A stretch of 64,000 nucleotides of DNA from Ulota crispa (GCA_963920765.1 OY987251.1:6698501-6762500), one strand, 5' to 3'. Counted from the first letter of the stretch, positions 1 through 13,690 are shown. Numbers and translations: made by a program. Notes: a model not told the origin generated them from the letters alone.

Positions 1-296
1 TGGGCTTCCAACCCATCCCATCCAAAATTCCTCCATTCACAATGCAATGTACAATGCCTATATACACTCCCACTAATAGTTTCAATATTAATATTAGTAA
101 ATTCAAGTGTTTGGGTGCAAAATTTAGAGGCTTCAAGGAACAACAAGCCAATCCAAAAGTTTTGTTGGACTTTTAGCTTTATTTGGACTTGAGTGGCAAA
201 CCAAAACTTGAGCATGCAATAACTTTTTTTGTCTACTTTTACACCTCCAAGAACCCCATTTGGCCATATTGGGCTCTTTGGTCCTTTAGGGGTTAA
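1..296. mobile_element. Right end of a TTAA-type (piggyBac-like) element, cut by window start
   Basis: Positions 281-296 read gtcctttaggggttaa, the same right terminus (AGGGGTTAA) seen on many elements in this window. The partner left end is not seen and probably lies before the window. Only the terminus is diagnostic; that the upstream 280 bases belong to the element is inferred. Confidence 0.4.
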
Positions 297-2310
297 GGTT
301 CTTGTTTGAATGATGAGAGCCTTTCCAATAAGAACAATAAACATAAAAATTGCAATAAACACTTTTTCCTTAAGAAAAAAATCATTTATCACAATTGATG
401 TATAATTATGTGACATTATACTATCAACTCCAATTACTAAGATAGTAAATATCTGTTTTTATTTGTGGTTTTTTAATTTAAGTAACCATTGGTAAGTAGA
501 ATGAAATAGTATTCTAATGTTGGTTTCATGATAAATGTTACTTCTTATAACATTTTTGTAGAATTCAGTGTTTTTTTTGTTATCAATTTCAGTTTGAACT
601 TGTTATCATGATTAGAGCTATAGACTCTAATACTCAAGGTAGTATTTGAAAATGATACATATGATGTATTCTGTGTTCCTATGAGCGTTTTATTGACGTA
701 ACCTATGACTTTTTTTTGCCTTTATCCAAAACAAATTTTAAGCGTTGACATCTAATTCTTTCAATTGGGCCTAGAAATTAGGGCCACTCATTCAACAAAT
801 ATAAGAAATGAGGCTTTAAAAAAAATCAAAGTCTAATAGAAATAGTAATGTTTTTGTTGTGTTATAAACTCAAAATGACTGATCATTCTTTTTCAAAGCT
901 TCTTCCAAGAATTATGTCTTTTTCAACAATTTTAAAAATGAAATTGTGGTTGGGAGTTTATTTTTCAAGTGAAAGGGTAGAAGATTGTAAAAGAAGATTA
1001 GAAGCTTACATAATTGCATGAACGTCAATGTGAATAGCATTGATTTGGTATAAGATTTGAAATTCTAAATCCTTCTTGTATAATCATTTGAAAAACCATG
1101 ATGAAGTTTTTAGTAAATTTTTATAAAAATTCATTTCTCAACTTATGAATCAATGTCAAATGCATTTATTGTTCCTTTGAATGGGTCCAATAGATATATT
1201 TTGTCAATGTACTTTTTGTTTACGCAAATACTAATTTAGGGTTTATATCAACGTACAAGTTTTTAGTTGATTGAAAATGGGATTTTTTTTTGTGAAGAAT
1301 AGAAATTAAACCTCTTACAACTGTAAGCATGTAAATCAATAAACCTAGCAAAATTTGCAAATTGATAGTTATTTGCAGGATGTTTTAAAATATGATGAAA
1401 TGTAGTTGAAATAATTCAAACCAAGAATCAATCCATCATTAATTACTTTATTGACTTCTTAATCCAAGAATTCAAAAAAATTGAATCATTTTTAACATAC
1501 TCTAATCGCACAACTCGTATAGAGCCCAAATTGAAGTGTTTTGTATAACTTACTTTGAGTAGATTTTAAGCTACAATTATCAAACATGAAGAATTTCATT
1601 ACTTATTGTTGTAATCAAGTTTAATAAAAATAAACACAAAAGTAATGTAAGTAAAATAGGCTTTAAGCATTGTAATACATAAAAAACAATCATTGGTGTA
1701 GAAATTGTTTAGAATTTTTATACCATAATTTTTTTAGCTTCATGTATCATACAAGACTCTTAATGATGCTATGTTTTAAATGGCTTTATACAAGACAAAT
1801 TTTCTTTGATTTCTTGGTAACTTAATTCGAAGACCCATTCAACTTTGCATTAGCAATTTTTTAAATCATGTCTAAAAAGTAGTAGATAAATAAGTAGGTA
1901 GAAATTGGTCTCTAAAATGTTAAGATAAATGCTGATTTTGATAAGTACAATGATTTAAATTGAAAAAACATAAAATAACATCTTGGTAAAAATGAACGAT
2001 TTAGTTTGTGTGTTATCTTGCAATGTGTTTTTTGCACATGCAATAGAGATGTTAATTAGTGCTAAAAAAACCATTGATTTTACTATTACAGATTTTTATA
2101 TATATTTTAATATGTCTGTCTATAGGCCTACTTTCTTTACAAATGTTGTTTGCATTGTTGCAGTAAAAACACACTCACTTTAGGTTTCCTTTTCAAGTCT
2201 AGTTTTTCAAGTCATGAGTTAAATAAAAATTTGATTAAGGATCCTCATAGGAATGAACTCAAAAAAAATTTGGTGGTATTTGTTTAAAAGAAGCCATTGA
2301 GAGTGTGAGT
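297..2310. other. AT-rich upstream region, no gene recognised
   Basis: No coding stretch with plausible splice sites and no complete transposon was recognised. The last few hundred bases should hold the promoter and 5' leader of the gene starting at 2311. A short ORF at 1983-2183 has no recognisable protein features. Confidence 0.5.
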
Positions 2311-5300
2311 ATGACGATGTTGTTAAATCCACAACATGCCTTATTTAATCAATCTATAAATTCTACATCTCCTTATGTTATTCCATCTCCTTTTGATCAA
2401 AACCAAAGTTTTCAACCACCTATTATACCTGTATCTTCTTCACTTGCACTTTCTAGTTCACTTTTACAAGCTGCTGGACCACTCAAGGCATTATCATATG
2501 CCCAAAGGATAAAAAGTAGAGCAAATAATGTTGCAAGTTTTGCTAATTCTAATATGTATATGGAGAAGAATAATGACCAAACTATCAAACAATGTTCATT
2601 TGTAACAAATGCAAATAACCACAACTTAGAAGAATATTTTGAAGAAGAAATGCCAACTACAACTACAAAATCTAAAATGCTTAATCCTCCTTGCAAAGAA
2701 GAGGACAATTCTGAAGGTACCACTTTGAACCTTGACAAAATTGAGCTTCGTGCAAAAGCATCTATTGAAAAATTAAGACATATTCTACTTCGAGTGAAGA
2801 CGCAATCACCTGAGAGCTCAAACACTCCATCTGAAAGCTCACACAAGCCATGTGAAGATGGTATTTTAATTTCTCTTACGCTACTATATCACCTTACTAA
2901 TATCAATGTATTTTTGTGCAAAGACATTTTCATAAATATCATGAAGAGTCCTTGATATTTATCTTTTATCTTCAATCATAATTGTGATGGCAAAATTTGA
3001 ATTTTTCTTAGTTTTATTTTATAGTGCAAGCGAGAGTGGTTGAGACAACACACGGTCATTGTACACAAAACAACATGTACTACGGAACACCAACTCATTT
3101 AATAGGTGGACAAGGAAACAATGATAAAAGTTTGAATGAACCATTGCAAGCTAGTCAAGAAGCTGGAACAATTGATTCACAACATACATATGCACAACAT
3201 GACGCAGTCACATGCACACGTTCAATAGTGAAATTCAATAAAGATACAAATATTGGCATGGTAACATTAGTTGCTACTGTAAAAGGTGATTTATTGAATC
3301 AAAGTGAGCACATGAAAGAAAAGACAATAATCCTTGCTGCACAAGCACTTTCTTGTGTATGTTCATCTTTGGAAGCCAAAGCAAGTAGTGCTTTTTCAAT
3401 GTGTTCTAAAGGAAATATTTCTAGAGTTGCCACTTTAAAATGTGCAGCTCACACTGAAGATGAAGTCCAACATAATTTTATTGTAGAGCAATTACAAAAT
3501 GGGGAAATTACAGAAGCTTTTGAAGTGAAAAAGGGCTATGGTGCCACTCCATTTCGACCAGTTTATGTTGTGAGGCTTCTCAATCAAGATACTTCTATTT
3601 CACATGCTATCTTTAAGCCATACATTCACAATGACAACCAACGCTATTGTTATGCTTCACCTGAATGGGTTGCTTATCAGGTTGAATATCAACTTTGTAT
3701 TTTAATTTTTTGATTTCAATACTTTTTATTGCTTCAAATCAATCAAATATTCATCACATTCTCAATAACATATAGACCGGTTATAACAATAGACAAGATC
3801 CCAGTTCAAAATGTAATAAATTAATGATTCTTAAATTAATCTAAATAGTGTTAAAATAAATGAATTAGGATTACATTGAATGTTGAAACAAATTATAATT
3901 TACTTATTTTATTGTAAAATGCAGTTAGGATTGTTATTAGAAACAGACATGGTTCCTCCCGCTGTAATGCGACGTGATGTTCAAGTAGGTGGCAAATGTT
4001 TTACTTTAGGAACTGTCATTCATTTTGTACCGGATGTCAGGACGTTGACTCGTTTAGGCCCTCAGGTCTTGGGTTTTATTGATATATGTTTTATTGAACA
4101 ACAAATTTATAATTAAAAAAATAGCTTAAAGATTGATTAATATATATGTTAGTCATTATCACTCAAAGTCCAAAATATTGCAAACATATTAAGCAATCAA
4201 TTCATTGATTAAAATACCAATTGACACAAAATATCCAATGATCTGAGATAGCAAAAAAATACATAAAAAGAAAAATTTCAAGTGACATGCAATTTTTTGG
4301 TGTATATTTTTGGTATTGTACATTAAAAACATGATGATGAAAATCTATTTAGTTTTGAGGCAAACTTTAAAACAAATAATTTCTCAAAAAGAAAATGCTA
4401 AAGTATTAAGATTTTTTAAGTATTTTATTGTGAATTTTTTTTTGTAATTTAATTAAACAATTTTGAGTACACCAAAGAACTGCAAAATAATATGTTTGTT
4501 TTTATGAAATTTTATGATTAAAATTTAAAGAAAAAACATGTACACTCATAAACTATCACTCAAAGTTATAATTGTGTCTTTGGTTGCAGGAATGGGGTGC
4601 AGAATCATCTGTGTATTTTGTAAGCAATGTTCATATATTGGATGCACTTGTTGGATCAGCTCCTCGAGAAAGAAGATATTTCATGGAAGGATTGCATTGG
4701 GTTCGTCATGGTAGGCGACGGCCTATGTTGTTGGATCATCCTAATAGTATAACTAATGGAAAACTTCATCCAATGTGGAATCCCAAAAACAACCCAAGGG
4801 GTGTTCAAGTAATTAATTTGCTTCTTTTGTTTTATTCATTATATCATACAATCATTGTTATAAACTTTCATATAATACTAATAAGCATTGAAATATTTTG
4901 ACCACAAACCATATTATGTTCACCATGTAAATGAAGTTAAGAATACATGAATGAACTTCTTGCACACCATTAGTCAAATTTTATCATGTTTTACAAAAGA
5001 ATTACTCTTTGAGTGACGGGTATTTTTAGCATTTCAAACTTTATCAAGACCTTTAAGAAAATGCAATAAGAATTCCTCATGGGTTTTTAGTGAGGTCATA
5101 TGATAATTATAGGGGTATTCTAGTAATTCAAATTAAGTGTATATTGTATGCAAATTTTTGTGGGATCCTTGTGACAATTAAAAGATATGGTATAAATGAT
5201 AGGTAATGTTATTTTATGATGATGTTTGAAAACTGTAAAAAAATAAAATCCAATTTATTCAAAACCTTTTCAAAATTTGAAGAATGTACATCACTTAAGT

Positions 5301-7056
5301 ACAATTACCATAGTTCGATTTTGAAATTGCAAATTCAATCCGATTTGTAGTAAATGTTTTAGTTGGCATTTAGAAGATGTTAAAAAGGATTGCTATTGCA
5401 ATTAAGCACAAATTCAAATTTACTCAAAAATTGAATTTTGATGCTTTTTTCATTCTACAATTGGCCAAATTGTAAGAAATTCATAGATCTATCTTAAAAT
5501 ATCTATTGAACATTTAGTGAAACCATACAACAAATGATTTAAGTGATGATTACATCATATTTTGTTATATACAGTATGGCATATCTAAAAACAAATATTG
5601 AACTAAATTTAAAACAATTATCAATGCACTTCCATAAATCATTTTTGAAAACAATTTACTTTTTCAAATACTCAAAACTATAATTACTTAAACAATCACT
5701 GCAGAAAATTTCACATCAAACCCTAGCAGCTCTTAGAAGTTTAGATATATCATTGTTGCAAGAAAAACTTGGATTGCATTTATCTAGTGAAGAAATGGAA
5801 CGGATATTGCAAAGAAGAGACCATGTGGTAAATTACTTTCAAACAATTATCAAAGGTGGACCTGCTCTAATTGTTTGATGTCAATGGTAGATTTTTAAGG
5901 TTGTATATTTTGGTTGATGAAACTTAGCTTTGTTTTTTTTAGAATTTACATGTACTATATTTATTGTAATATTGGTAGTCATTTGAAAAAAAATTGTGAT
6001 GAGCAAATTGCTAGTCAAAAACTACACATATTTGATACTTTGAGTTTGTGTTGTTATTTAAAAAAATCAAAATGGATTTGAATATCCAACACATCCCTCA
6101 ATGCATATAGAATCTATTTTAACATAAAAAAGCATATAAGCCATTAGTATCATCAATTTCATTACATTGGTATTTTGAATTCAATTTTAGAAGTTTTGCG
6201 TTTCTAAGATATGAATTCAAAATTGAAATAAGTACCTAAATATTTCAAAATCCAAAAGTCTTATCATTATTAATTTTAATTGAATTAAGCAAATCAAGAA
6301 TGAAATTCCAAAAATACAATGCTCATAGCCCTATTTTTCTATTGAAGAATATGGATTTAGGAATGATGTAGTTTAATGTCTATCATAAAAGAAAATCAAG
6401 GGTTTTAACAAGTTCTTCAATTAAATTTTGTTTATTAAAAAAATTGCTATCAAAAATTTTAAGCAACATTAAATTTAGCACCTTATGTTAGTATACACAT
6501 TTTTGATTGTGTTGCATACAAATTTGAGATTCTTATATACAGATGTATACTATCATTATTTATCTATTTGTTTTACATAAATGATCATATGCATATCAAT
6601 TTTCAATACATTAGAAAATTATTTGTGTTGTTTTTGATGATGAAATGACACCAAGAGGCTATTATAAATATTACAAAGTACAAGTGTTGCAAAACCATTT
6701 GTTGATGTAAGATGGCGTCTTTTCATGATATTGGTGTCTCTTCAACACATAAGTGTCATTGGTCTTATCAAATTGTGTGTCTTATGAGTGTCTTCTTCAT
6801 CTCTTTCAAAACTTTAGCCCTAAAACTCTTCATATTGTTTTGATCAATTTTTTTTGCGTTGTTCAAAGTATGAAAAACTAATGCAATTATAGATTGATTC
6901 AAGCTGGCTATTCTAAAGCAACCAGAACAGCTTTTACTTGCTGAATTATTAACTAAAGCAATTACAAAACGAGGAGAACAATATGTACTTCATGACTTGT
7001 CAAAGGGAAGGTTTTTTCTTCATATATTAACATGGTTGTTTCATCTATTTCAATAA
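2311..7056 (+). CDS. Predicted kinase-fold protein (PI3/4-kinase or actin-fragmin-kinase-like), probable pseudokinase, six exons
   Basis: Six exons join in frame: 2311-2860, 3025-3680, 3925-4065, 4590-4808, 5705-5827 and 6904-7056, giving about 613 residues. All introns are GT-AG. The start is the first ATG of an open frame; GTG at 2305 is not a eukaryotic start. Residues 1 to about 345 are low-complexity and unrecognised. The C-terminal part resembles the atypical kinase fold: a strand with AIFKP (candidate ATP lysine K381), then EWVAYQLG...DMVPP (397-414), like the REVAAYxLD...VPP segment of PI4K-gamma and similar kinases, then ILDALVGSAPRERR (465-478) and PMLLDHPNS (494-502). Relatives typically read GNxDRHxxN and (I/L)DHG there. 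Here the catalytic Asp and metal-binding Asn positions appear to be Pro474 and Tyr479, while the Asp of LLDH is kept. Family assignment is inference. The last acceptor (ttcaag) is weak: using tag at 6888-6890 instead would add seven residues and stop. More exons could exist at either end. Confidence 0.6.
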
Positions 7057-7391
7057 AGAAATGGATAACTTCCACTTTCCGTACGCTTTATCAACTTTTG
7101 TGGTTGTTGCAATAATAATGTACACAAGATCTAAATGTTGAACAAACAAACTAGACAAACCCAAAACAAAACAAACAAACAAAAAACCAAACCTTAGCTT
7201 ACAAATGCATGTAAAAAAATGATTGAAATTTTGAATATGATAAAAATTCATTAAACAAAAATGTTTGGAAGAAAACACATCAATTGTATATAGAAAATTA
7301 TTATCAGATTCAAAACATGCTACGTTTAAAAAGATTTCTTTGACAAATAAAAAGGTGAAAGAATTTTAAATAAACGTGGAAATTCCAACCA

Positions 7392-9306
7392 ATGCATGCT
7401 TGTGGCTATGGTCGACTTCAAGCTTCACGCATCCCAATTCCCCTTCCAGTTTTACCACCCGAGCCATCTCCACCCGGCATCATGCACCATCACCATGGTC
7501 ATGGGATGTGGCATGCCACGTCATCATCATCATGTATGCAAGGTCCACATGATCATAGTGGTCTTGTTGGTTTACGTACCCACAATATTTCATCTCGACC
7601 ACCTCGTAAAAAACCACGACTGGCTCGATGGAGCGCAGCGCCATATTTGCCACGTCGATCACTTGAAGCCATGGCCACTGGACAAGGAACTTTACCACGG
7701 TATGGCGATGAAGGAAATGCCGATGTTATTTTAATACTCAAACCAATAGAAGGTTTTCCATTGCCACCTTTGCTTTTACATTCTCGCGCATTGCAACGAA
7801 GCGAGTTTTTTGAAACTCGCTTGAGTGAACGATGGAAAACCTCAAGTGATCATAACAATGGACCGTTAGAAATTACATTAGACAAGTGTGTGAATCCAAG
7901 CACTTATGTTAGGTGTATACAACTACTATATGTGCCGGATCGAATCAAACATACAGCATTCAACAATGTGCAAGACGCACTTGGAATCTTGGAGGTGGCG
8001 GCTGAATTGCTCTTTCATGATTGTGTTGATGCTTGCATGCGATACTTGGAAGCAGTGCCATGGACACTTGAAAATGAGGCTGCAATTCGAAGTTGCGTTG
8101 CAAATTTACATTTGCAGTCATCTCCTGATTTGGCAGCCAGGTTGTTGTGTATACCTGAAAATGGATCCATGGAAAAACCAGTTGATGTCATGAAAGATGT
8201 GCTTGGAGAGCTTTTAGCATTGGTTACCAATGGTGCACCGTCCAAGGCACGGGACATTACCGAGCGTGTGCTCCTTGCAAATGTTCACCCTTCAGCATCT
8301 CCTGTTTTTGCAGCTGTGAATGAAGTTGCATTGTTGAAAGAATTTCAAGGAAACTTGAGCCAATTGAAAGTCCAACTCCGAAAGTTCTCAAACTTTTTCT
8401 CTTGGAATGCTCATCAGGTACTTCATTAACTAACCTAATCTCGTTACAAATCTCAAATTTCAAAGCCTCTTATACAACATTCTCATTTCTTTCTCTTCTT
8501 CAAGTGATAAAATTCTAAATAACCATTGAGTATCATATTTTGGAAGTAGCAAACCTAAAGGAATCCTTGTAGCATTTTGCATGTTTATTAATAAGATAAA
8601 AATAATGCATAACACAAATTGAAATAATTATATGTAGATTACAATGTTTTTAGCAAACCAATGAAATATAACACATATGAAAAGAACAGCATGATCTTAG
8701 AGTAAATCTTTTTAATATGATGTTGGATTTTGCACTTGAAACTTCATAATCTTCTTAATGTTTAACTATTAGGTAACATTGGCTTGTTCGGCTTTGAGAT
8801 GGCTATTGGACGAATTGTTTGCTCTTCAAATTGCAGACATGACAATCAAAATATTCTCTGAAGAACAAGAATTGGCTCAATTGATGGTATCAAGGATGTA
8901 TCAAAATCCTTTTACAGAGACATTATTTCAAATACTGGTTCGTATGTTGCAAGCACTTCAAAAAGGTGAAGTTGTAGCACCTCGAGCCGTTAGGTTAGGT
9001 CTTGTATCAACATGGTTGCATGTCATTGCCAAATTAGGCAATGACGGTGATGAGAATTTTGGAAAAGAGAATGAATTGCAACAAAACCTAGAAATAGGTC
9101 TTGGTGCAATTGTTGAAACTCTTCCCATGTTAGATCAAGAAGCAATATTTAAAATATGGATTGGCACATGCTTAAAATGTCGTAAGGCATGGCCAGATCT
9201 GAGTGAGGCTTTTGATTCTTGGTGTAGTAAGCTTCGAGCTTCACAACGAGAAACAAATTTTGAATTGGATAGAGTACCACTTACGTCTGAGGTGTGCTCA
9301 TCATGA
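7392..9306 (+). CDS. BTB/POZ domain protein, plant At1g63850-like family
   Basis: Two exons, 7392-8417 and 8773-9306, are joined by a GT-AG intron in phase 0 (CAG before gtactt; attag before GTAACA). They give 519 residues. The N-terminus is proline- and histidine-rich (HHHHGHG near 33-38), with a basic PPRKKPRLAR stretch (70-79) that could be a nuclear signal. The BTB/POZ fold covers about 108-220 (GNADVILIL..., LLLHSRALQRSEFFETRLSERW, then ALGILEVAAELLFHDCVD). The remaining 300 residues are helical, as in plant BTB proteins of this class, with a conserved-looking ACSALRWLLDELF segment opening exon 2. Known BTB proteins often dock on CUL3 E3 ubiquitin ligases; that role here is inferred from the family. 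The gene lies 335 bp downstream of the kinase-like gene on the same strand. The 3' UTR is not defined. Confidence 0.85.
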
Positions 9307-10940
9307 GAGTTGTTGTAACAATACTAGGTTTAGATTAGCAAGCACATGAAATGTGCTTTTTAAGTTCATAGATTTTAGCAAAAATAGTTTAAAATGCTCT
9401 ATCAAGCTTCATAAAGGGATATGGCAAAAGGTAGAAGCATAAAGCAAGTTATAAAAAGATGAAAGTAATAGGTATTGTTGTTATAGTTTATTTTTTTTAG
9501 TATTCAAAAGTTGATGAATTGATAATAAAAACTTGCTTCATAAACATACAAAGTTGTACTCACCTCTAGATTGTAGCATTATGGTGAAGTATTTGCAATT
9601 ATTTGATGTATACAAGTAAATCACAATCAACAATTATCACTTAACAAATCTCAAGTTTCACTTATTACATTTTCATACTTGTTATATTATTATTGTAAGT
9701 TTTGAGGTGAATTTAACTTAGTTATAATAAAGTACTTTAGAGCCAAAATTGTTATGCAAATATACAACAAGCATCCCTTGAAATAGTAATCTTAAAAGAC
9801 TTGCAATCATGCACATTTGTATAGTATTAGAGAACTTTGTTCCCAACTTTATATACATTTTTCTTCATGTTCAATTCTCAATAATAACAATAAGTAACAT
9901 GAACAATATTTGACCTAGATTCTACTTTATTGAGATAGCTTTTTCAATGTAGGTCAAAATATGATACTAACAACATTATGGAATTATGTTTGTGGATGTA
10001 TATATGTCTATTAATTTTTACTTAAATTAAAGTTGCACTAAAAGAATTGATCACCAAAAGCTATTTTTGTTTTATTTTGACAAACAAAAAATGAAAGCAC
10101 AATTTCTTAGAATAACAATTTGGATCATTTTTTTTTTCATAGCAATAACTATAATAATAATGCCTCACGCACAAGCAATGAGTTCAATGAGACTAATATT
10201 TAATATTCAAATTGTAAGAAAAGTTAGTTAAAAAAATTGCTACAAAGAAAAACTAAGAGCATAATTATTTAATGCTAACATGTCAAGGTTCTAATATTGT
10301 GATTAAAAGTCAATTGTTTATTTTATATTTGTGTTGCAATGATAAGAATGTTCAAAAAACTGTTTTCATAGAGTTAGGTGAAAGCTAAAGATCTTGATTG
10401 ACTTAGCCTTCATTTGTATACAACATTTTCCTATTAAGCTTTTCATTTATACATCTTATTCATGATTATTATTCTTTTCTTAAACAAATGCTTTTAACAA
10501 AACTATTTTTAAAAGGGAAGTTAAGAGTTCAAAATCTACATTAATGTGCAATAACAAAGCATGTGCACTAGTTTGTGTTTATTTCTTTCTAATTGGTTTT
10601 TACATTGTAAAAATGAACAAAATTTAATTAATCATTTTTTTATGTTTCAATAAAAAATTCTAATGATTTCAAATGATTATTGGAAAATTTCAGATATCAA
10701 TTTTGTATAAAACTTCACAGAGTATTATGAAATATTGCCAAATTTGTAGTATGAATATAGAACCATATGTTCAAACAAACTTTAGATGCCATGATCATTA
10801 AAATGTTGTGGACACATTTATTTGGAAACACGTATAAAAATCTAGATAGACATTGACAGATTTCTATGTAATAATTTAAACATGATTCTATGTAGAAATA
10901 TAAATCCCAATCACTTAATCTTTGAATAATTAAGGAAGTT
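9307..10940. other. Gene-free AT-rich spacer
   Basis: Contains the presumed 3' UTR of the BTB gene. No coding signal, tRNA or complete repeat was recognised. Confidence 0.5.
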
Positions 10941-11265
10941 AGGTAGTATGCTCAAAAATTGTCACTTTAAGAGTTGGTTGGATTTTTTATGGTCTTTCCA
11001 AAACAAGAATAATTTTTGTCTAAGTTTTAGATAAACAAGAATAGATGTTAAATGTAATATAATTTTTTTCATATTTTTTGAAGCATTATTGAGTTTTTGA
11101 TGAGTTTTCAAAGTTTTCTATAGCAACACCTATTTGTGAGTTGTAGGTCTCCCAAAGTCCGTCTTGTTGCAACTTGTAAAGAGATAGGTGAAATCAAGGA
11201 GTCTGATTAGCTCTTGCAAAAGACTATGCCTTTTTTTTTTGGTTCACTCAATGCCTAAAGAGGAT
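10941..11265 (+). mobile_element. Partial MITE of the AGGTAG family
   Basis: Starts AGGTAGTATGCTCAAAAATT, matching the left end of the complete copy at 56988-57378. Internal similarity continues to about 11265, but no right-hand CTACCT end is present. It is a truncated or decayed copy abutting the TTAA element at 11270. Confidence 0.45.
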
Positions 11266-11269
11266 CCAT

Positions 11270-12457
11270 TTAACCCCTAAAAGCCCAAGTGGCCCCTCGA
11301 GGGTGAAGTGGGGTTTTGGGCATGTACTTACATCTAAACTACTTTTTGTGATTTTCTAAAACTTTTATGGAAGATGGGGAATTCAAAGATTTGCGTGGAC
11401 ATCTAATTTTTTCTTCATTCTGACATTTATTGAGGAAGTTATGCATGAGTTTATGAAAGATAGGGAGGGCTGGCAATCCAAAAACATTTTTAAATTTTTC
11501 TTTTTTTAAAAATAAAAATCTGAAATTGGTTCTTTAGATTTTTATATATGTGGGAAGCTTTGAATCATTCAATTTTGATTGATGAGTGAGAAGTTTTAGT
11601 TTGCGGGTAGGTATTGGATTCCCAAACCTCCATTCCTTTTGCCCTTTGTAAAATTTGGTTCTTTAATTTTTTGAGCTCTTTGTGTATTTGTTTTTTGACT
11701 TTTTTTTTCCCAAGTTGTAGACTAAGATTCCTTGGTTTTTACCATTGGGATTAAAATAATTCAGATTTCTGAATTTTACATAAGGTATGTACACCCATAA
11801 GCATCATTGTCCCCATAACTGTCACCTTTGAAAATCTTGGAAAATCTGTGGAAGTGAATAGATGTAATGTCAAGGATGTACAACATGTGAACATGAAATC
11901 TTGAAAGTGGTTATGGATGCAATGGCAGTTTGTTCTTTAAAAATTCACAATTTATTCTCACAGTATCCAAATAATACATTCAAAAGTGCAAACTTATTAT
12001 TTTTCTGTTCCTAATAGGATCCTATAATTTGCTAGCTGCTTATTGATACTCATCATGTTCAAAACCCTTAGTTTGACGCTTATGGGTGTACATACCTTAA
12101 ATCCTCCAATTTTGCCTAGTGTATATGCAAGTTTTATGGCCGTACAATATTGCAAGATTTATAAAGTATGACTCACACCTCCAATCCGTTTGAAAATTCT
12201 TCCACACTTACTTGACTTGGGCTTCTACATGGAAATAAGCACGGAGGAAAACTTTATTTTTCACATTAGATGTCAATATCTCACTCCTCTACATCTAGAA
12301 TGAGATAATTTTTTTTTCTTACCAATACCTCTCATAGTCTAGGGCAAAATCTTGGGTTAGATTTCAAAAAAATAAAATCCTACCTTTCTACTCATTCCCC
12401 CAAAAATGATAATTTTCAATGGCTTTCACAAAAAAAGTGCTTGAGCCTTTACGGGTT
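11270..12457 (-). mobile_element. piggyBac-like 0.9-kb family copy, with nested MITE
   Basis: Left terminus TTAACCCCTAAAAGCCC at 11270. The right terminus has decayed (cctttacgggtt, ending near 12457). Orientation is opposite to the copies at 34039 and 55843, and the same as the copy at 61101, with which it shares long internal stretches. Without the 11783-12097 insertion it would be about 870 bp. No transposase frame, so non-autonomous. Confidence 0.6.
11783..12097. mobile_element. TA-flanked MITE inside the 11270 element
   Basis: Inverted ends AGGTATGTACACCCATAAGC and GCTTATGGGTGTACATACCT are flanked by TA on both sides. The sister copy near 61580 reads ctacataaatcctcc without interruption, so this is a 315-bp insertion with a TA duplication, as made by Tc1/mariner-type (Stowaway-like) elements. 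Confidence 0.7.
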
Positions 12458-13534
12458 GCACATCCATTCTTGAGCTAATTACAAAGACGTTTTCAGTGAT
12501 AGGGTTGCAATTTGAGCTAAATACATTATGTTTTACAGCTTGCCATCGGCACAAACATTTATTGTACATCTACAATGCCTAATATTGTAGAAACCCAAAT
12601 TTTATTTTATTTTTTATGTATGTTGTAATTTCGACGTTAAATTTTCTACATTAACTAATTGTAAGGGTTGGCCAATTAAACAATGTAAGTTTACTTCGGC
12701 ATACAATATTAAATATCAAATTTCAAAAAATTCTACAATATTTTATATTGTTTGAAGAGAGTTTCATTTGAAGTCCTTTGATATGAAAATGAACCACTTT
12801 GATTCAAGCAAATCAATCTTCATCACCAAAAACCGTGATTTTTTTTACTGCATTTTTCTTGATGCTTATTATTACTCCGATACAATAATAAAATTCTAAC
12901 ATGTTAAATGTCAATCACATTTTTAGGAGTGATGAAAACCACACTCTTCTTTAACAAAATTGAAAAAAATAAACCCAGTTTTATCATTCAAGCAAGTGCA
13001 TTGCATGGTTTCAATAAAGTCTAGCCCATCCAAAAAAGATCTGAATCAAATTCATTTACTTTTGAGATGTTGAACTTTTGGTTTTTGAATTCCTACTCTT
13101 TGGATGAATACATCTTGGTACATATCTATGGATATTACTAAGAAACGACCACTTTTGGTTTAGGAAATTCATAAAAGCTCAATCATTTTTAAAGTTTTAG
13201 TTATTTTTCATCAAAAATAGACTTACAAAGGTGAAGAATAACACATTAGGGGGTCCCAAATTTAGAGGAATTTTTCATTGAACTTATACTTATGAAGGTG
13301 AATTATGATTAGGGTCCCATTTTTTAAATTTCCAAGGCGTTTTTGCTCACATAATTGATGTTTTTTTGTAGAATAAAACTATCTTCCAAAACAAAATCTA
13401 TTTTTTGTCATGAGAAAATCAAAAAGTTTTTTACACCTCAACATATGTAAAAAAATTAAACATAGTTACCTTGAGAAAGTGTAAAGAAGTAACAAACATT
13501 GGTTCTTTGATTCACCAACTTCATGCTATGAAAT
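12458..13534. other. Gene-free AT-rich spacer
   Basis: No ORF, RNA gene or element end could be supported. Confidence 0.45.
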
Positions 13535-13690
13535 CACTAGAAGAAAAACATGCAATGCATGACTAGTCCAAAATCCTTGCAAATGTCCACAATGACTTGA
13601 CAATGATTATGAAATGACTCAATTATAGTTGTTGTGAACATTTGTAGTTGTTGTGGACTAGTTGTTTATTGTATATTTTTCTTCATTGCT
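13535..13690. mobile_element. Small CACTA-type MITE
   Basis: Starts CACTAGAAGAAAAACATG; internal inverted segments gactagtcca and tggactagt follow, and it ends near ttttcttcattg. It is related in layout and ends to the intact copy at 48654-48825. The right terminus is degenerate. Confidence 0.45.
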
